A DNA stretch of 58,089 nucleotides from Amycolatopsis pithecellobii (GCF_009707865.1 NZ_WMBA01000053.1:1-58089); one strand, 5' to 3'. Counted from the stretch's first letter, positions 17,885 through 28,743 are shown. Made by a program: numbers and translations. Notes: a model not told the origin generated them from the letters alone.

Positions 17885-18301
17885 CTACCGGCCACCCTTC
17901 CTCTTACCGCTCTTCTTGGCCTTCGAAGAGTCCGGCCGGGACTCCACTTCAACCGTGATGTGGCTGGTGCGCTTGCGGATCCGGTACGCGCGCCCCTGGG
18001 CACGCGGACGGATGCGCTTGAGCGTCGGGCCCTCGTCGGCGTAGGCGTTCTTCACCCACAGCGTTTCCGGGTCCAGGTCCAGGTTGTTCTCCGCGTTCGC
18101 GACGGCGCTGGCGAGCACCTTCGCGACCGGCTGGCTCGCCGCGAACGGCGCGAACCGCAGGATGGCCAGCGCCTCCTGGGCGTTCTTACCCTTGATCAGC
18201 TCGATCACCCGGCGCACCTTCATCGGCGAGTCCCGGACGAAGCGAGCCCGCGCGTAGGCCGTGGGAAGCTCCTCGGCCGTAGCGTTTGACTGGGCACTCA
18301 T
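17885..18301 (-). CDS. rplV: 50S ribosomal protein L22
   Basis: L22 contributes the long loop that lines the exit tunnel constriction. The 138-residue product has [20 protein letters not shown], the loop region [20 protein letters not shown], and a Lys-rich end. The loop has no obvious deletion of the macrolide-resistance type. It follows rpsS by 28 bases. Confidence 0.98.
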   Translation of the reverse strand: MSAQSNATAEELPTAYARARFVRDSPMKVRRVIELIKGKNAQEALAILRFAPFAASQPVAKVLASAVANAENNLDLDPETLWVKNAYADEGPTLKRIRPRAQGRAYRIRKRTSHITVEVESRPDSSKAKKSGKRKGGR

Positions 18302-18329
18302 TCGTTAGTTCCTCTTCTCGGTGCGCGCG

Positions 18330-18611
18330 TCAGCGGCGGCGCGACTTGCGGTCGTCCTTGATGTGGCCCTTGAAGGTCCGCGTCGGGGCGAACTCGCCCA
18401 GCTTGTGACCCACCATCGCCTCGGTGACGAACACCGGGACGTGCTTGCGGCCGTCGTGCACGGCGATCGTGTGCCCCAGCATGTCGGGGATGATCGTGGA
18501 CCGGCGGGACCACGTCTTGATCACCGTCTTCTTGCCGGACTCGTTGAGTGCGTCCACCTTCTTGAGCAGGTGGTCGTCCACGAACGGGCCCTTTTTCAGG
18601 CTGCGCGGCAT
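18330..18611 (-). CDS. rpsS: 30S ribosomal protein S19
   Basis: S19 sits with S13 at the top of the small-subunit head near the A site. The 93-residue product reads [20 protein letters not shown] and [20 protein letters not shown], with the C-terminal [20 protein letters not shown] of the family. It is preceded by AGGGAGG and lies 18 bases after rplB. Confidence 0.98.
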   Translation of the reverse strand: MPRSLKKGPFVDDHLLKKVDALNESGKKTVIKTWSRRSTIIPDMLGHTIAVHDGRKHVPVFVTEAMVGHKLGEFAPTRTFKGHIKDDRKSRRR

Positions 18612-18629
18612 GTTCTTCTACCTCCCTGC

Positions 18630-19463
18630 TCAGCGCTTCTTGCCGGTACGCCGGCGGCGGACGATCAGTTTGTCGGACGGCTTGCGGCGGCGCGTGCGGC
18701 CCTCGGGCTTACCGTTCGGGTTCACCGGGTGGCGACCACCGGACGTCTTGCCTTCACCACCACCGTGCGGGTGGTCGACCGGGTTCATCACGACACCACG
18801 GACGGTCGGGCGCTTGCCACGCCAGCGGTTACGGCCCGCCTTGCCCCAGTTGATGTTCTGGTGCTCGGAGTTGCCGACCTCGCCGACGGTGGCGCGGTTG
18901 CGCACGTCCACGTTGCGGATCTCGCCCGAGGGCATCCGCAGCTGGGCGTACGGCCCGTCCTTGGCGACCAGCTGCACCTTGGCGCCGGCGGAGCGGGCGA
19001 TCTTCGCGCCGCCACCGGGGCGGAGCTCGATCGCGTGCACCACGGTGCCGACCGGGATGTTGCGCAGCGGCAGGTTGTTGCCCGGCTTGATGTCGGCGCG
19101 CGGGCCGGCTTCGACCTTGTCGCCCTGCTTGAGGTTGTTCGGGGCGATGATGTAGCGCTTCTCGCCGTCGGCGTAGTGCAGCAGCGCGATGCGAGCGGAC
19201 CGGTTCGGGTCGTACTCGATGTGCGCGACCTTGGCCGGGATGCCGTCCTTGTCGTGGCGGCGGAAGTCGATGAGCCGGTAGGCCCGCTTGTGGCCGCCAC
19301 CCTTGTGCCGCGTGGTGATCTTGCCGGACGCGTTGCGGCCACCGGTCTTGCTCAGCGGGCGCAGCAGCGACTTCTCCGGCGTCGACCGGGTGATCTCGGC
19401 GAAGTCCGACACGCTCGAGCCACGACGGCCCGGGGTCGTCGGCTTGTACTTGCGAATACCCAT
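18630..19463 (-). CDS. rplB: 50S ribosomal protein L2
   Basis: L2 is needed for subunit joining and the peptidyl-transferase centre. The 277-residue product has the core [20 protein letters not shown] and the C-terminal motif [20 protein letters not shown] that includes the conserved histidine. The normal length and basic tail ([18 protein letters not shown]) are present. It follows rplW by 16 bases. Confidence 0.98.
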   Translation of the reverse strand: MGIRKYKPTTPGRRGSSVSDFAEITRSTPEKSLLRPLSKTGGRNASGKITTRHKGGGHKRAYRLIDFRRHDKDGIPAKVAHIEYDPNRSARIALLHYADGEKRYIIAPNNLKQGDKVEAGPRADIKPGNNLPLRNIPVGTVVHAIELRPGGGAKIARSAGAKVQLVAKDGPYAQLRMPSGEIRNVDVRNRATVGEVGNSEHQNINWGKAGRNRWRGKRPTVRGVVMNPVDHPHGGGEGKTSGGRHPVNPNGKPEGRTRRRKPSDKLIVRRRRTGKKR

Positions 19464-19479
19464 TGTCAGCTTCCGTCCC

Positions 19480-19791
19480 TTACGCGGCGGGTCCGCCGAA
19501 GATCTCGATCGGCTTGCTCTCGGCGGACAGCGTCACGATGGCGCGCTTGGTGTCCTTGCGCTTGCCAAAGCCGTAGCGGGTCCGCTTGCGCTTGCCCGGC
19601 CGGTTCAGCGTGTTCACGCTGGTGACTTTGACCCCGAAGACCTGCTCGACGGCGATCTTGATCTGGGTCTTGTTGGCATCCGGGCGCACGATGAACGTGT
19701 ACTTGTGGTCCTCGAGCAGCCCGTAGGACTTCTCGGAGATCACCGGCGCGAGCAGGATGTCACGCGGGTCGGGAATCGCCACGCTGCTCAC
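19480..19791 (-). CDS. rplW: 50S ribosomal protein L23
   Basis: L23 is the docking site for trigger factor and SRP at the exit tunnel. The 103-residue product has [20 protein letters not shown] and [20 protein letters not shown]. It overlaps rplD by four bases. Confidence 0.98.
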   Translation of the reverse strand: MSSVAIPDPRDILLAPVISEKSYGLLEDHKYTFIVRPDANKTQIKIAVEQVFGVKVTSVNTLNRPGKRKRTRYGFGKRKDTKRAIVTLSAESKPIEIFGGPAA

Positions 19792-20471
19792 TGGTCACTC
19801 CCTTCCAGCTCACCGGAGGTGGCCGACGCCTTGACGCCCTTGCCCTTGGCGGGGCCGGCGACGAACGCGTCGTAGGCCGCCTTGGTGAACACGACGTCGT
19901 CGTTGACCAGCACGTCGTAGGTGTTGAGCTGGTCGGGGTGGATCAGGTGCACGTAGCTGAGGTTCCGTGCCGACAGCCACGACAGCTGCTCGTCCCGGCT
20001 CAGCACCACCAGCACCCGCTTGGCCTGAGTGATCGCGGCGATCGCGGCCTTGGCCGCCTTCGTGGACGGCTGCTCGCCGTTGACCAGCTCGGTCACGACG
20101 TGCAGCTGACCGTTGCGCACCCGGTCGGAGAGGGCGCCACGCAGGGCGGCGGCCTTCATCTTCTTCGGGGTGCGCTGGCTGTAGTCGCGCGGTGTGGGGC
20201 CGTGCACGACACCACCGCCGGTGAACTGCGGCGCGCGGGTCGAACCCTGACGGGCGCGGCCGGTGCCCTTCTGCCGGTACGGCTTCTTGCCGCCACCGGA
20301 GACCTCACCGCGGGTCTTGGTGTCGTGCGTGCCCTGGCGGGCGGCGGCCAGCTGGCCCACCACGACCTGGTGCATCAGCGGGATGTTGGCCTGCACGTCG
20401 AAGATCTCCGCGGGGAGCTCGACGGTGCCTTCCGCGGCACCGGCCGGGGTCTTGATTTCCACGCTGGTCAT
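19788..20471 (-). CDS. rplD: 50S ribosomal protein L4
   Basis: L4 extends a loop into the exit tunnel. In E. coli it also represses the S10 operon through its leader. The 227-residue product has the tunnel loop [40 protein letters not shown], and [16 protein letters not shown]. The last 20 residues are a variable tail. It overlaps rplC and rplW by four bases each. A strong leader hairpin exists upstream of rpsJ (21639-21676). Confidence 0.98.
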   Translation of the reverse strand: MTSVEIKTPAGAAEGTVELPAEIFDVQANIPLMHQVVVGQLAAARQGTHDTKTRGEVSGGGKKPYRQKGTGRARQGSTRAPQFTGGGVVHGPTPRDYSQRTPKKMKAAALRGALSDRVRNGQLHVVTELVNGEQPSTKAAKAAIAAITQAKRVLVVLSRDEQLSWLSARNLSYVHLIHPDQLNTYDVLVNDDVVFTKAAYDAFVAGPAKGKGVKASATSGELEGSDQ

Positions 20472-21124
20472 GCGGTCGCACCACCCTTCGCGGCGGTCCG
20501 GACGAACACGAGGCTGCCGTTGGGGCCGGGGACGGCGCCCTTGATCAGCAGCAGGCCGTCGTCGGCGCGCACGTCGTGCACGGTCAGGCCCTGCGTGGTG
20601 ACCTTGACGTGCCCCATCCGGCCGGCCATCCGCAGACCCTTGAACACACGGCCCGGGGTGGCGCAGCCACCGATCGAGCCGGGGGCGCGGTGCTTGGCCT
20701 GGTTACCGTGGCTCGCGCCCTGGCCCTTGAAACCGTGGCGCTTCATGACACCGGCGTAGCCCTTGCCCTTGCTGGTGCCGGTGACGTCGACGCGCGAACC
20801 GGCGGGGAACACCTCAGCGGTGATCTCCTGGCCGACCTCGTAGCTGCCCGCGTCGGCGGTGCGCAGCTCCGCGACGTGACGGCGCGGGGTGACCCCGGCC
20901 TTGTCGAAGTGCCCGGTGCGCGGCTTGTTGACCTTGCGCGGGTCGATGGCGCCGAACGCCAGCTGCACGGCCTCGTAGCCGTCGTTGTCCTTGGTGCGCA
21001 CCTGGGTGACGACATTCGGCCCGGCCTGCACGACGGTCACCGGGATGATCCGGTTGCCCTCGCCGAAGACCTGGGTCATGCCGAGCTTGGTGCCCAGGAT
21101 GCCCTTCACTTCCCTGTCAGACAT
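20468..21124 (-). CDS. rplC: 50S ribosomal protein L3
   Basis: L3 is an early assembly protein that reaches the peptidyl-transferase centre. The 218-residue product has [20 protein letters not shown] and the conserved loop [20 protein letters not shown]. The start MSDREVKG is 31 bases after rpsJ. Confidence 0.98.
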   Translation of the reverse strand: MSDREVKGILGTKLGMTQVFGEGNRIIPVTVVQAGPNVVTQVRTKDNDGYEAVQLAFGAIDPRKVNKPRTGHFDKAGVTPRRHVAELRTADAGSYEVGQEITAEVFPAGSRVDVTGTSKGKGYAGVMKRHGFKGQGASHGNQAKHRAPGSIGGCATPGRVFKGLRMAGRMGHVKVTTQGLTVHDVRADDGLLLIKGAVPGPNGSLVFVRTAAKGGATA

Positions 21125-21155
21125 GAGTCTCTTATCTCCGCCGCTCGCCCAACGC

Positions 21156-21461
21156 TTACTGGATGTTGACGTCGACGCTCGCCGGAAGGTCGATGCGCAT
21201 CAGCGCGTCGACCGTCTTCGGCGTCGGGTCGAGGATGTCGATCAGACGCTTGTGCGTGCGCATCTCGAAGTGCTCGCGCGAGTCCTTGTACTTGTGCGGC
21301 GAGCGGATGACGCAGTAAACGTTCTTCTCGGTGGGCAGCGGCACAGGTCCGACGACCGAGGCGCCGGTGCGCGTCACCGTCTCCACGATCTTGCGCGCGC
21401 TGGCGTCGATCGCCTCGTGGTCGTAGGCCTTGAGCCTGATGCGGATCTTCTGTCCCGCCAT
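21156..21461 (-). CDS. rpsJ: 30S ribosomal protein S10 (NusE)
   Basis: S10 is in the small-subunit head and, as NusE, binds NusB and NusG in antitermination and in coupling RNA polymerase to the ribosome. The 101-residue product begins [20 protein letters not shown] and has [20 protein letters not shown]. It is the first gene of the S10 cluster. A 297-base gap separates it from tuf and holds a candidate promoter and a long leader. Confidence 0.98.
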
Positions 21462-21638
21462 GGTTGCAGCTCGTCCTTACCGTCTTGTGCCGCTATTTCC
21501 GCACGTCAGCTGGCTTTCACCCGGTCCACGCGGTCGGGCGTGTCGGCGTGGGGCCGCAGACTGATCCCTTGGCGGAATCGTTGACGTGCCGGTTGGTCTG
21601 GTTTCGCGCCGGGAAGGCCCGGCCCAGGCCACTCGCGC

Positions 21639-21676
21639 CAGGGCGGCCGAATCCTCATCGAGAATCGGCCGCCCTG
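21639..21676 (-). promoter_or_regulatory. Strong hairpin at the start of the S10 leader
   Basis: Arms 21639-21650 and 21665-21676 (CAGGGCGGCCGA with its complement) form a perfect 12-bp stem. On the minus strand it begins only about six bases after the start site predicted from the promoter at 21689-21717, so it would cap the 5' end of the roughly 220-base rpsJ leader. It could stabilise the message or be a protein-responsive control site. Confidence 0.6.
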
Positions 21677-21688
21677 CGACGAGCAACC

Positions 21689-21717
21689 CAATTAGTGTCG
21701 CACACGCTCTTTCACAA
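21689..21717 (-). promoter_or_regulatory. Candidate S10 operon promoter
   Basis: On the minus strand TTGTGA (21717-21712) and TAATTG (21694-21689) are separated by 17 bases, close to the primary sigma-factor consensus. The -35 abuts the tuf terminator. The predicted start near 21682 gives a leader of about 220 bases before the rpsJ ATG. Confidence 0.5.
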
Positions 21718-21753
21718 CCCAGCCTCGGGGGTGTATAGGCCCCGAGGCTGGGT
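21717..21753 (-). terminator. Terminator after tuf
   Basis: Arms 21717-21730 and 21740-21753 form a 14-bp perfect stem (ACCCAGCCTCGGGG and complement) with a nine-base loop, starting five bases after the tuf stop on the minus strand. The tail is only moderately T-rich. It separates the str operon from the S10 operon. Confidence 0.85.
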
Positions 21754-21758
21754 GGAAA

Positions 21759-22952
21759 TCACTTGATGATCTTCGTGACCTGGCCCGCGCCGACAGTCCG
21801 GCCACCCTCACGGATGGCGAACCGCAGACCCTCGTCCATGGCGACCGGCTGGATCAGCGAGACACTGATGTTGGTGTTGTCGCCCGGCATGACCATCTCG
21901 GTGCCCTCGGGAAGGGTCACCACGCCGGTCACGTCCGTGGTACGGAAGTAGAACTGCGGGCGGTAGTTGTTGAAGAACGGCGTGTGCCGGCCACCCTCGT
22001 CCTTGGACAGGATGTAGACCGAACCCTCGAACTCCGTGTGCGGAGTGGTGGTGCCGGGCTTTACGACGACCTGGCCGCGCTCGACGTCTTCACGCTTGAT
22101 ACCACGCAGCAGCAGACCGACGTTGTCACCGGCCTGGCCCGAGTCGAGCAGCTTGCGGAACATCTCGACACCGGTGACAGTCGTCTTCTGCGACTTCTCC
22201 TTGATGCCGACGATCTCGACCTCTTCGTTGACGTTGACCTGGCCGCGCTCCACACGACCGGTCACAACGGTGCCGCGGCCGGTGATCGTGAAGACGTCCT
22301 CGATCGGCATCAGGAAGGGGCGGTCGAGGTCACGCACCGGGTCCGGCACGTTGTCGTCCACGGCCTGCATGAGCTCGAGCACCGACTCAGCCCACTTCTC
22401 GTCACCCTCGAGCGCCTTGAGGCCCGAGACCTTGACCACCGGGGCGTCGTCGCCGGGGAACTCCTGCGAGGACAGCAGCTCGCGGACCTCGAGCTCGACG
22501 AGCTCCAGGATCTCCTCGTCGTCGACCATGTCGGCCTTGTTCAGCGCCACGACGATGTAGGGCACACCGACCTGACGGGCGAGCAGCACGTGCTCGCGGG
22601 TCTGCGGCATCGGGCCGTCGGTCGCGGCGACCACCAGGATCGCGCCGTCCATCTGGGCGGCACCGGTGATCATGTTCTTGATGTAGTCCGCGTGACCGGG
22701 GGCGTCCACGTGGGCGTAGTGACGCTTCTCGGTCTGGTACTCGACGTGCGAGATGTTGATCGTGATACCGCGCTGCTTCTCCTCCGGCGCGTTGTCGATC
22801 TGGTCGAACGCGCGGGACTCGTTGAGCTCCGGGTACTTGTCGTGCAGAACCTTGGTGATCGCCGCGGTCAGAGTGGTCTTCCCGTGGTCGACGTGACCGA
22901 TGGTTCCGATGTTGACGTGCGGCTTGCTCCGCTCGAACTTCGCCTTCGCCAC
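21759..22952 (-). CDS. tuf: Elongation factor Tu
   Basis: EF-Tu delivers aminoacyl-tRNA to the ribosome as a GTPase. The G1 motif GHVDHGKT is at residues 19-26, with [20 protein letters not shown] and the NKAD motif following. The 397-residue length and all three domains are normal. It is the last gene of the str operon, 125 bases after fusA, and has a strong terminator behind it. Confidence 0.98.
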   Translation of the reverse strand: MAKAKFERSKPHVNIGTIGHVDHGKTTLTAAITKVLHDKYPELNESRAFDQIDNAPEEKQRGITINISHVEYQTEKRHYAHVDAPGHADYIKNMITGAAQMDGAILVVAATDGPMPQTREHVLLARQVGVPYIVVALNKADMVDDEEILELVELEVRELLSSQEFPGDDAPVVKVSGLKALEGDEKWAESVLELMQAVDDNVPDPVRDLDRPFLMPIEDVFTITGRGTVVTGRVERGQVNVNEEVEIVGIKEKSQKTTVTGVEMFRKLLDSGQAGDNVGLLLRGIKREDVERGQVVVKPGTTTPHTEFEGSVYILSKDEGGRHTPFFNNYRPQFYFRTTDVTGVVTLPEGTEMVMPGDNTNISVSLIQPVAMDEGLRFAIREGGRTVGAGQVTKIIK

Positions 22953-23077
22953 TGGAATGTCCTCCTGGACTGTTGCTTTTCACCGGCCGACGTGGCTAGT
23001 CGGACAGCGACTCGTACTGGTCGGTTGTGCGGACCTTAGGGGAGGCCCCTTTCGCGCCCGCGTTGGGTGCTACGGGA

Positions 23078-25177
23078 TTACTCCCCCGTCGCCTTCGCGA
23101 TGATCTCCTTCGCGACGTTCGCCGGAACCTCGGCGTAGGAGTCGAATGTCATGGAGTAGTTCGCACGACCCTGGGTGCGAGACCGCAGGTCGCCCACGTA
23201 CCCGAACATCTCCGAGAGCGGAACCAGTGCCTTCACGACACGGGTGCCCGCCCGCTCCTCCATGGCCTGGATCTGGCCACGGCGGGAGTTGAGGTCGCCG
23301 ATGACGTCACCCATGTAATCCTCGGGCGTGGTCACCTCGACCGCCATCATCGGCTCCAGCAGTGCCGGGCTGGCCTTCTTCGCGGCTTCCTTGAGCGCCA
23401 TCGAACCGGCGATCTTGAATGCCATCTCCGAAGAGTCGACCTCGTGGTACGCACCATCCAACAAGGTGACCTTCAACCCGACGAGCGGGTAGCCGGCCAG
23501 CACGCCGTACTGCATGGCGTCCTGCGCGCCCGCGTCCACCGAGGGGATGTACTCCCGGGGGATGCGGCCACCCGTGACCTTGTTGTCGAACTCGTAGAGT
23601 GCACCGTCCGTCGTCGCCAACGGCTCCAGCTTGATGATCACCTTGGCGAACTGACCAGAGCCACCGGTCTGCTTCTTGTGCGTGTAGTCGAGCTTCTCGA
23701 CCGTCTTGCGGATCGTCTCGCGGTAGGCGACCTGCGGCTTACCGATGTTCGCCTCGACCTTGTAGTCGGACTTCATCCGGTTCACCAGCACCTCGAGGTG
23801 CAGCTCGCCCATGCCCGCGATGATCGTCTGGCCGGTCTCCTCGTCCAGGTTGACCTGGAACGTCGGGTCCTCTTCGGCCAGCTTCTGGATCGCGATCGAC
23901 AGCTTCTCCTGGTCGGCCTTCGTCTTCGGCTCGATGGCGACCCGGATGACCGGCTCGGGGAAGGTCATCGACTCGAGCACGATGGGGTGCTGCGAGTCGG
24001 CCAGCGTGTCGCCGGTCGTGGTGTCCTTCAGACCGATGACCGCGTAGATGTGACCCGCCTGGGCCTCATCGACCGGGTTCTCCTTGTTGGAGTGCATCTG
24101 GAAGAGCTTGCCGATGCGCTCCTTGCGGTCCTTGGTCGCGTTGATGACCTGCGCGCCGGCCGCGACCTTGCCCGAGTACACCCGGACGTAGGTCAGCTTG
24201 CCGAAGAACGGGTGCGCGGCGATCTTGAACGCAAGCGCGGAGAACGGCTCGTCGACCGCCGCCTTGCGGCTGGCCTTGGTCTCGCCGTCGGGCAGCGTGC
24301 CCTCGACAGCCGGGACGTCCAGCGGCGAAGGCAGGTAGTCGATCACGGCGTCGAGCATGGGCTGCACGCCCTTGTTCTTGAACGCCGAACCGCACAGCAC
24401 CGGGTACGCCTCACGCGCGATCGTGAGCTTGCGGATGCCGGACTTGATCTGCGCCTCGGACAGCTCCTCGCCCTCGAGGAACTTCTCCATCAGCTCGTCG
24501 TCGGCCTCGGCGACCGTCTCGACCAGCTTCTCGCGGTACTCGGCGGCGCGGTCGGCGAGATCGGCCGGGATCTCCTCGACCTCGTAGTCCTCGCCCTTCT
24601 TGACGTCACCACGCCAGGTCAGCGCCTTCATGCGGACCAGGTCGATGACGCCCTCGAATTCGTTCTCCGCGCCGATCGGCAACTGGATGACCAGCGGCCT
24701 GGCACCGAGCCGGTCCTCGATGGTCTTCACGGTGAAGTAGAAGTCCGCACCCAGCTTGTCCATCTTGTTGACGAAGCAGATGCGCGGGACCTCGTACTTG
24801 TCGGCCTGGCGCCAGACCTGCTCGGACTGGGGCTCGACGCCCTCTTTGCCGTCGAACACCGCGACCGCACCGTCGAGCACCCGCAGCGAACGCTCCACCT
24901 CGACGGTGAAGTCGACGTGGCCGGGGGTGTCGATGATGTTGATCTGATGGTCGGCCCAGAAGGTGGTGGTGGCAGCCGAGGTGATGGTGATACCTCGCTT
25001 CTGCTCCTCCTCCATCCAGTCCATCGTCGCGGCGCCGTCGTGCACCTCGCCGATCTTGTAGTTGATCCCGGTGTAGAACAGGACCCGCTCGGTCGTCGTC
25101 GTCTTGCCGGCGTCGATGTGCGCCATGATGCCGATGTTGCGGACCTTGTTCAGGTCGGTCAGCACTTCGCGTGCCAC
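23078..25177 (-). CDS. fusA: Elongation factor G
   Basis: EF-G is the GTPase that moves tRNA and mRNA through the ribosome. The start GTG 25177 ([20 protein letters not shown]) has AGGGGAA upstream and gives 699 residues. A longer frame to 25210 adds unlike residues. G motifs AHIDAGKT (19-26), DTPGHVDF and [10 protein letters not shown] are intact, and domain IV has [12 protein letters not shown]. It lies 73 bases after rpsG. Confidence 0.98.
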   Translation of the reverse strand: MAREVLTDLNKVRNIGIMAHIDAGKTTTTERVLFYTGINYKIGEVHDGAATMDWMEEEQKRGITITSAATTTFWADHQINIIDTPGHVDFTVEVERSLRVLDGAVAVFDGKEGVEPQSEQVWRQADKYEVPRICFVNKMDKLGADFYFTVKTIEDRLGARPLVIQLPIGAENEFEGVIDLVRMKALTWRGDVKKGEDYEVEEIPADLADRAAEYREKLVETVAEADDELMEKFLEGEELSEAQIKSGIRKLTIAREAYPVLCGSAFKNKGVQPMLDAVIDYLPSPLDVPAVEGTLPDGETKASRKAAVDEPFSALAFKIAAHPFFGKLTYVRVYSGKVAAGAQVINATKDRKERIGKLFQMHSNKENPVDEAQAGHIYAVIGLKDTTTGDTLADSQHPIVLESMTFPEPVIRVAIEPKTKADQEKLSIAIQKLAEEDPTFQVNLDEETGQTIIAGMGELHLEVLVNRMKSDYKVEANIGKPQVAYRETIRKTVEKLDYTHKKQTGGSGQFAKVIIKLEPLATTDGALYEFDNKVTGGRIPREYIPSVDAGAQDAMQYGVLAGYPLVGLKVTLLDGAYHEVDSSEMAFKIAGSMALKEAAKKASPALLEPMMAVEVTTPEDYMGDVIGDLNSRRGQIQAMEERAGTRVVKALVPLSEMFGYVGDLRSRTQGRANYSMTFDSYAEVPANVAKEIIAKATGE

Positions 25178-25250
25178 TGCGATGTTCCCCTGTCTGGTTG
25201 CGATCCTCACCAGCTCCGCGGTGCCGGCGCTGGAACGACGACCGGGCTAC

Positions 25251-25721
25251 TCACCAACGGTAGTGGGCGAAAGCCTTGTTCGATTCGGCCATCTTGTGGG
25301 TGTCCTCGCGGCGCTTCACGCTGGCCCCGAGGCCGTTGCTCGCATCGAGCAGCTCGTTCTGCAGACGCTCGATCATGGTCTTCTCACGACGCTGCCGGGA
25401 GAAGGCGACGATCCAGCGAAGAGCAAGGGTGGTCGAGCGACCGGGCTTGACCTCGATCGGCACCTGGTAGGTGGCACCACCGACACGGCGGCTCTTCACC
25501 TCGATGGCGGGCTTCACGTTGTCCAGCGCACGCTTGAGCGTGACGACCGGGTCGGTGCCCGTCTTCTCCTTGGCGCCTTCGAGCGCGCCGTAGACGATGC
25601 GCTCGGCGAGGGATCGCTTGCCGTCCTTGAGCACCTTGTTCACCAGCTGGGTGACCAGCGGCGAGGCGTAGACGGGGTCGGAGATCAGTGGCCGCTTCGG
25701 GGCCGGTCCCTTGCGGGGCAT
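25251..25721 (-). CDS. rpsG: 30S ribosomal protein S7
   Basis: S7 nucleates assembly of the small-subunit head and contacts the E-site tRNA. The 156-residue product is the exact family length, with [20 protein letters not shown] and [20 protein letters not shown]. Its ATG overlaps the rpsL stop by one base. Confidence 0.98.
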   Translation of the reverse strand: MPRKGPAPKRPLISDPVYASPLVTQLVNKVLKDGKRSLAERIVYGALEGAKEKTGTDPVVTLKRALDNVKPAIEVKSRRVGGATYQVPIEVKPGRSTTLALRWIVAFSRQRREKTMIERLQNELLDASNGLGASVKRREDTHKMAESNKAFAHYRW

Positions 25722-26095
25722 CAGCTCTTCTCCTTCTTCGCGCCGTACCGGCTGCGCGCCTGCTTGCGGTTCTTGACCCCCTGGGTGTCCAGGGAACCGC
25801 GGATGATCTTGTAGCGGACGCCGGGGAGGTCCTTGACGCGACCACCACGCACGAGCACCATCGAGTGCTCCTGCAGGTTGTGGCCCTCGCCGGGAATGTA
25901 GGCGGTGACCTCGATGCCGCTGGTCAGCCGCACACGCGCGACCTTGCGCAGCGCCGAGTTCGGCTTCTTGGGGGTCGTGGTGTACACGCGAGTGCACACG
26001 CCACGCCGCTGCGGGCTCCCCTTGAGCGCCGCGGTCTTCTGCTTGGCAGCCTTGTCCTGGCGGCCCTTGCGGACCAGCTGCTGGATCGTGGGCAA
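25721..26095 (-). CDS. rpsL: 30S ribosomal protein S12
   Basis: S12 monitors codon-anticodon pairing. The start is TTG 26095 ([10 protein letters not shown]), as in mycobacteria, giving 124 residues. A longer frame upstream is not S12-like. The lysines at residues 43 ([11 protein letters not shown]) and 88 (GGRVKDLPG), where streptomycin-resistance changes occur, are both wild type. It is the first gene of the str operon and is preceded by a 492-base gap. Confidence 0.98.
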   Translation of the reverse strand: MPTIQQLVRKGRQDKAAKQKTAALKGSPQRRGVCTRVYTTTPKKPNSALRKVARVRLTSGIEVTAYIPGEGHNLQEHSMVLVRGGRVKDLPGVRYKIIRGSLDTQGVKNRKQARSRYGAKKEKS

Positions 26096-26587
26096 TGGAC
26101 CAGCTTTCTGTCGCGTACTGCTTGTGTTCGGTATTCGTCCCCGGCCCCCGAGGTCGGGCGTGTCGGCCCGCGTCCAAGCCTTGCGGCCAGTTAACGTTCC
26201 CTCGGATTTCCGCGGAGCCCCGCCGCACCAGAACGACCGCCCGAGCTGCGAAAGCAGCTCACGCAAGCCGAACGGCGCGCAGAGCGGCCCGACATGTGCC
26301 GGGCACAGTCGTCAAAGATACCCGCCCGTTTTGGGGCCTATCACATCGGGGTGGGTTTAGGGCACCACAACACGGGCCGAGTTGTTTGACTATCCAGCCT
26401 AGCGGATTTTCACGCCCGGATCGGTGCGGTTCCGCCGGTTTTTGCAACGTCGGGCCTGTTCCGTTCATTCCGCCCCTCGGCTGAGTGACGGCAGTGGGTA
26501 TTTCACCCGTTCCGGCCCGGTGTGCCCCGGTTTGGTTCATCATGGTGGCGCGTTGACTTGGTAACCAGAAGTAGTCGGGGAGGATTC
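26096..26587 (-). promoter_or_regulatory. Divergent intergenic region between rpsL and the YbaB-like gene
   Basis: This 492-base gap contains no convincing gene. It holds a perfect GAGCTGC/GCAGCTC hairpin with a four-base loop (26243-26260) in the predicted rpsL leader. A minus-strand -10-like TAGGCT lies at 26396-26401. It must contain promoters for both the str operon and the plus-strand cassette starting at 26588, but I cannot assign them with confidence. Confidence 0.4.
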
Positions 26588-27142
26588 GTGTCGGCGGAGT
26601 TCGACCAGCTCGTGGCCCAGTTCGAGCAGTTCCAAGCGAAGCTGCGGCACGTGGACGAGCAGATGTCCGGGATCGGCCAGATGCAGGCCGAGATCGCCGG
26701 GCTGGAGGCGACGGCCATGTCGCCGGACCGGTCCGTCACCGTGGTGGCCGGGCCGGGCGGGTCGATCAAGGACATCAGATTCACCGACGCGGCCCTCAAA
26801 CAGTCACCGCAGGCGTTGTCGAGCGCGCTCCTGGCGACGCTGCGCCAGGCCGTCGCCGAGGCCGCCCGCGCGCAGGCCGGCATCGTCGAGGAGCACGCCG
26901 GCGGGGACCTGCACGTGCTGGACCAGGTGCTCGAGACCCAGGCGCAGCTGTTCGGCACCACGCCGGAGGAGCTGCGGGCGTCGATGGCGCAGTCACCGCG
27001 GCCGGCGGCCGAACCGGAGGACTACTCGCAACAGGACGTGCTCCGGCGTGAGGAGCCACAGCCCCGGCCTACCCCGCCGTCCGGCGGTAACGATCCGTCC
27101 GGGGACCGTTTCCTGAGCCTCTACAACGAGGAGGACCGCTGA
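26588..27142 (+). CDS. YbaB/EbfC-like protein, first gene of the WXG cassette
   Basis: A 184-residue protein. Residues 1-105 match the YbaB/EbfC fold (EFDQLVAQFEQFQAKL helix; SVTVVAGPGGSIKDIRFTD strands). YbaB is usually a small DNA-binding dimer of about 105 residues; here it has an extra acidic, Pro-rich tail of about 80 residues. In actinobacteria such longer YbaB-like proteins often precede type VII secretion substrate genes, where their role is unclear. GTG 26588 has GGGGAGGA nearby. Its TGA overlaps the next ATG, so translation is coupled. Confidence 0.75.
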   Translation: MSAEFDQLVAQFEQFQAKLRHVDEQMSGIGQMQAEIAGLEATAMSPDRSVTVVAGPGGSIKDIRFTDAALKQSPQALSSALLATLRQAVAEAARAQAGIVEEHAGGDLHVLDQVLETQAQLFGTTPEELRASMAQSPRPAAEPEDYSQQDVLRREEPQPRPTPPSGGNDPSGDRFLSLYNEEDR

Positions 27143-27510
27143 TGTCGGGCGGGCACGAAGTCCTGGTCAAGGCGCTGCGCGACTATTCGGGCAAGCTGAG
27201 CGGCGATATCGCGGTGCCGAAGGAGGTCTCGGGGCTCGTCGGCGCCTCCGATGTCGGCGACAAGTCATGGGGCGTCGTCGGTTTGGTCGTCAAGAGCAAG
27301 TACACCGAGATGCTGGGTGACCTGAACGACCTGCTGATCGAGATGGCGAACGGGCTGCAGGCCGCGAGTGAGAAGTTCGACGCCGCGGCGAACGCCTACG
27401 ACGGGCACGAGGACGACAGCAAGCAGCTACTCGGCGAGGTGCTCAAGGCGCTGACCGAGCAGGCGCCCTCGCGCATACCGAAGGCCGGCCCGATGCCGAA
27501 GGGATCTTGA
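27142..27510 (+). CDS. Small EspC-like type VII helper or substrate
   Basis: A 122-residue, mostly helical acidic protein resembling EspC/DUF2580 proteins associated with ESX secretion (VLVKALRDYSGKL; a C-terminal SEKFDAAANAYDGHEDD helix). It has no signal peptide. The gene starts by overlapping the previous stop and ends three bases before the next ATG. Its size, helical nature and position before a large WXG-type protein are like the small helical partners that accompany LXG toxins in firmicutes. That parallel is inference. Confidence 0.65.
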   Translation: MSGGHEVLVKALRDYSGKLSGDIAVPKEVSGLVGASDVGDKSWGVVGLVVKSKYTEMLGDLNDLLIEMANGLQAASEKFDAAANAYDGHEDDSKQLLGEVLKALTEQAPSRIPKAGPMPKGS

Positions 27511-27512
27511 TC

Positions 27513-28736
27513 ATGGGTGACGACAAGGTGACCGGGCAGGCCAGCAACATCACGATCTCCAAGGAGAGCGATCCCGGGTTAATCGAAACCGACTGGCGGA
27601 AGCTCGCATCGGCTGCTCCCGGCCCGCTGGGCAGCGGGTTCAGTGCTTTCGACAGTACGCAGAAAGCGTTGTCCGACGGCAAAGTGACGGGCGGCGAGAT
27701 AGCGGGGCTCGCGTCAGCCGGTGCGGGTTTCGTGAGTTCCTGCATGGATGTCTCGAGCATCGCCACCGACCCGATCGGCTGGCTGGTCGGACAGGGCCTG
27801 AACTTCCTGATGAGCGTGGTGACGCCGATCCAGGACGCCATCCATCTCGTCAGCGGTGACGGCCCGGCGCTGTCCAACGCGGCGGGCAACTTCGGTTCGA
27901 TTGCCCAGGGGTTGGCGGCCTACAGCCAGAAATTCGCCCAGGACGCGCAGGCTTCGCTCACGCAATGGAGCGGGCAGGCGGCGGAAACCGCCGGCACGAA
28001 ACTCGGCGAGTTTTCCCACGGCATCAACGGAATCGCGGCTCAGGCCGGGGACATCGCGCAGCTGCTGCAGATTTCCAGCATGGTGATGACCGTGATCGAG
28101 GAATTCATCAAAGCGATCCTCACCGAATTGATCACCTGGCTCATCATGATCTGGATTCCGGCGCTGGCGGCGGCCGTCCCGACCGCGGGGGCTTCGGTCG
28201 CTTCGGCTGGCACCGCCTCGACCGTGCGCGGGGTCCAGACCACTTCGAAGGTCGGCCGCTATGTCCAGAAACTCAGGGAACTCCTCGACCGGATCCGGCA
28301 GTTCCTGACGAAGATGAAGGAATTCTTCAGCACGCTGGGCAAGGAATTCCAGAAGAACATGGGCAACAAGGCCATGCGCAGCAGCCTCGCGAAACTCGAG
28401 AAGGAAAGCGCCAAGGAGGCCGGGGAAACGGTGGCCAAGCGCACTCGCCTGATGAGCGCCGAAGGCGGCATGATCGGCGAGCGCGTTTATCAGGGCGGGG
28501 CCAAGTCTTTCGGCAACGAAGCCCTGAAGAGCGGCCTCGACAACGTCGGTCTCGGCGGCCTGGCCAAGGAAGGCAAGATCAAGCTCCCCACGGATGCCAC
28601 GGGCTGGACCAAGATCGGGTTGAAGGTCACCGGGAAAGGCACGAAATACGCCTCCGAAGGTGGCAAGATCGCGGACTACGGCGAACCCGGCGAGGATCAG
28701 TCGACCGAGGAGACCAGCAAGGATCTGGACTTCTGA
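27513..28736 (+). CDS. WXG-type large protein, candidate type VII effector
   Basis: A 407-residue protein. Residues 85-165 form a WXG100-like helical hairpin with the turn motif WSG at 152-154 (DPIGWLVGQGLNFL, SGDGPALSNAAGNF, ASLTQWSGQAAETA). Residues 203-233 are a long hydrophobic stretch (ITWLIMIWIPALAAAV), and 245-285 is a charged amphipathic coil (KLRELLDRIRQFLTKMKE). The last 120 residues are Lys/Gly-rich and unrecognised. No signal peptide is present, consistent with ESX export. The N-terminal extension before the WXG hairpin is unusual. Two membrane proteins follow. Toxin function is a hypothesis. Confidence 0.65.
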   Translation: MGDDKVTGQASNITISKESDPGLIETDWRKLASAAPGPLGSGFSAFDSTQKALSDGKVTGGEIAGLASAGAGFVSSCMDVSSIATDPIGWLVGQGLNFLMSVVTPIQDAIHLVSGDGPALSNAAGNFGSIAQGLAAYSQKFAQDAQASLTQWSGQAAETAGTKLGEFSHGINGIAAQAGDIAQLLQISSMVMTVIEEFIKAILTELITWLIMIWIPALAAAVPTAGASVASAGTASTVRGVQTTSKVGRYVQKLRELLDRIRQFLTKMKEFFSTLGKEFQKNMGNKAMRSSLAKLEKESAKEAGETVAKRTRLMSAEGGMIGERVYQGGAKSFGNEALKSGLDNVGLGGLAKEGKIKLPTDATGWTKIGLKVTGKGTKYASEGGKIADYGEPGEDQSTEETSKDLDF

Positions 28737-28743
28737 GGCCACG

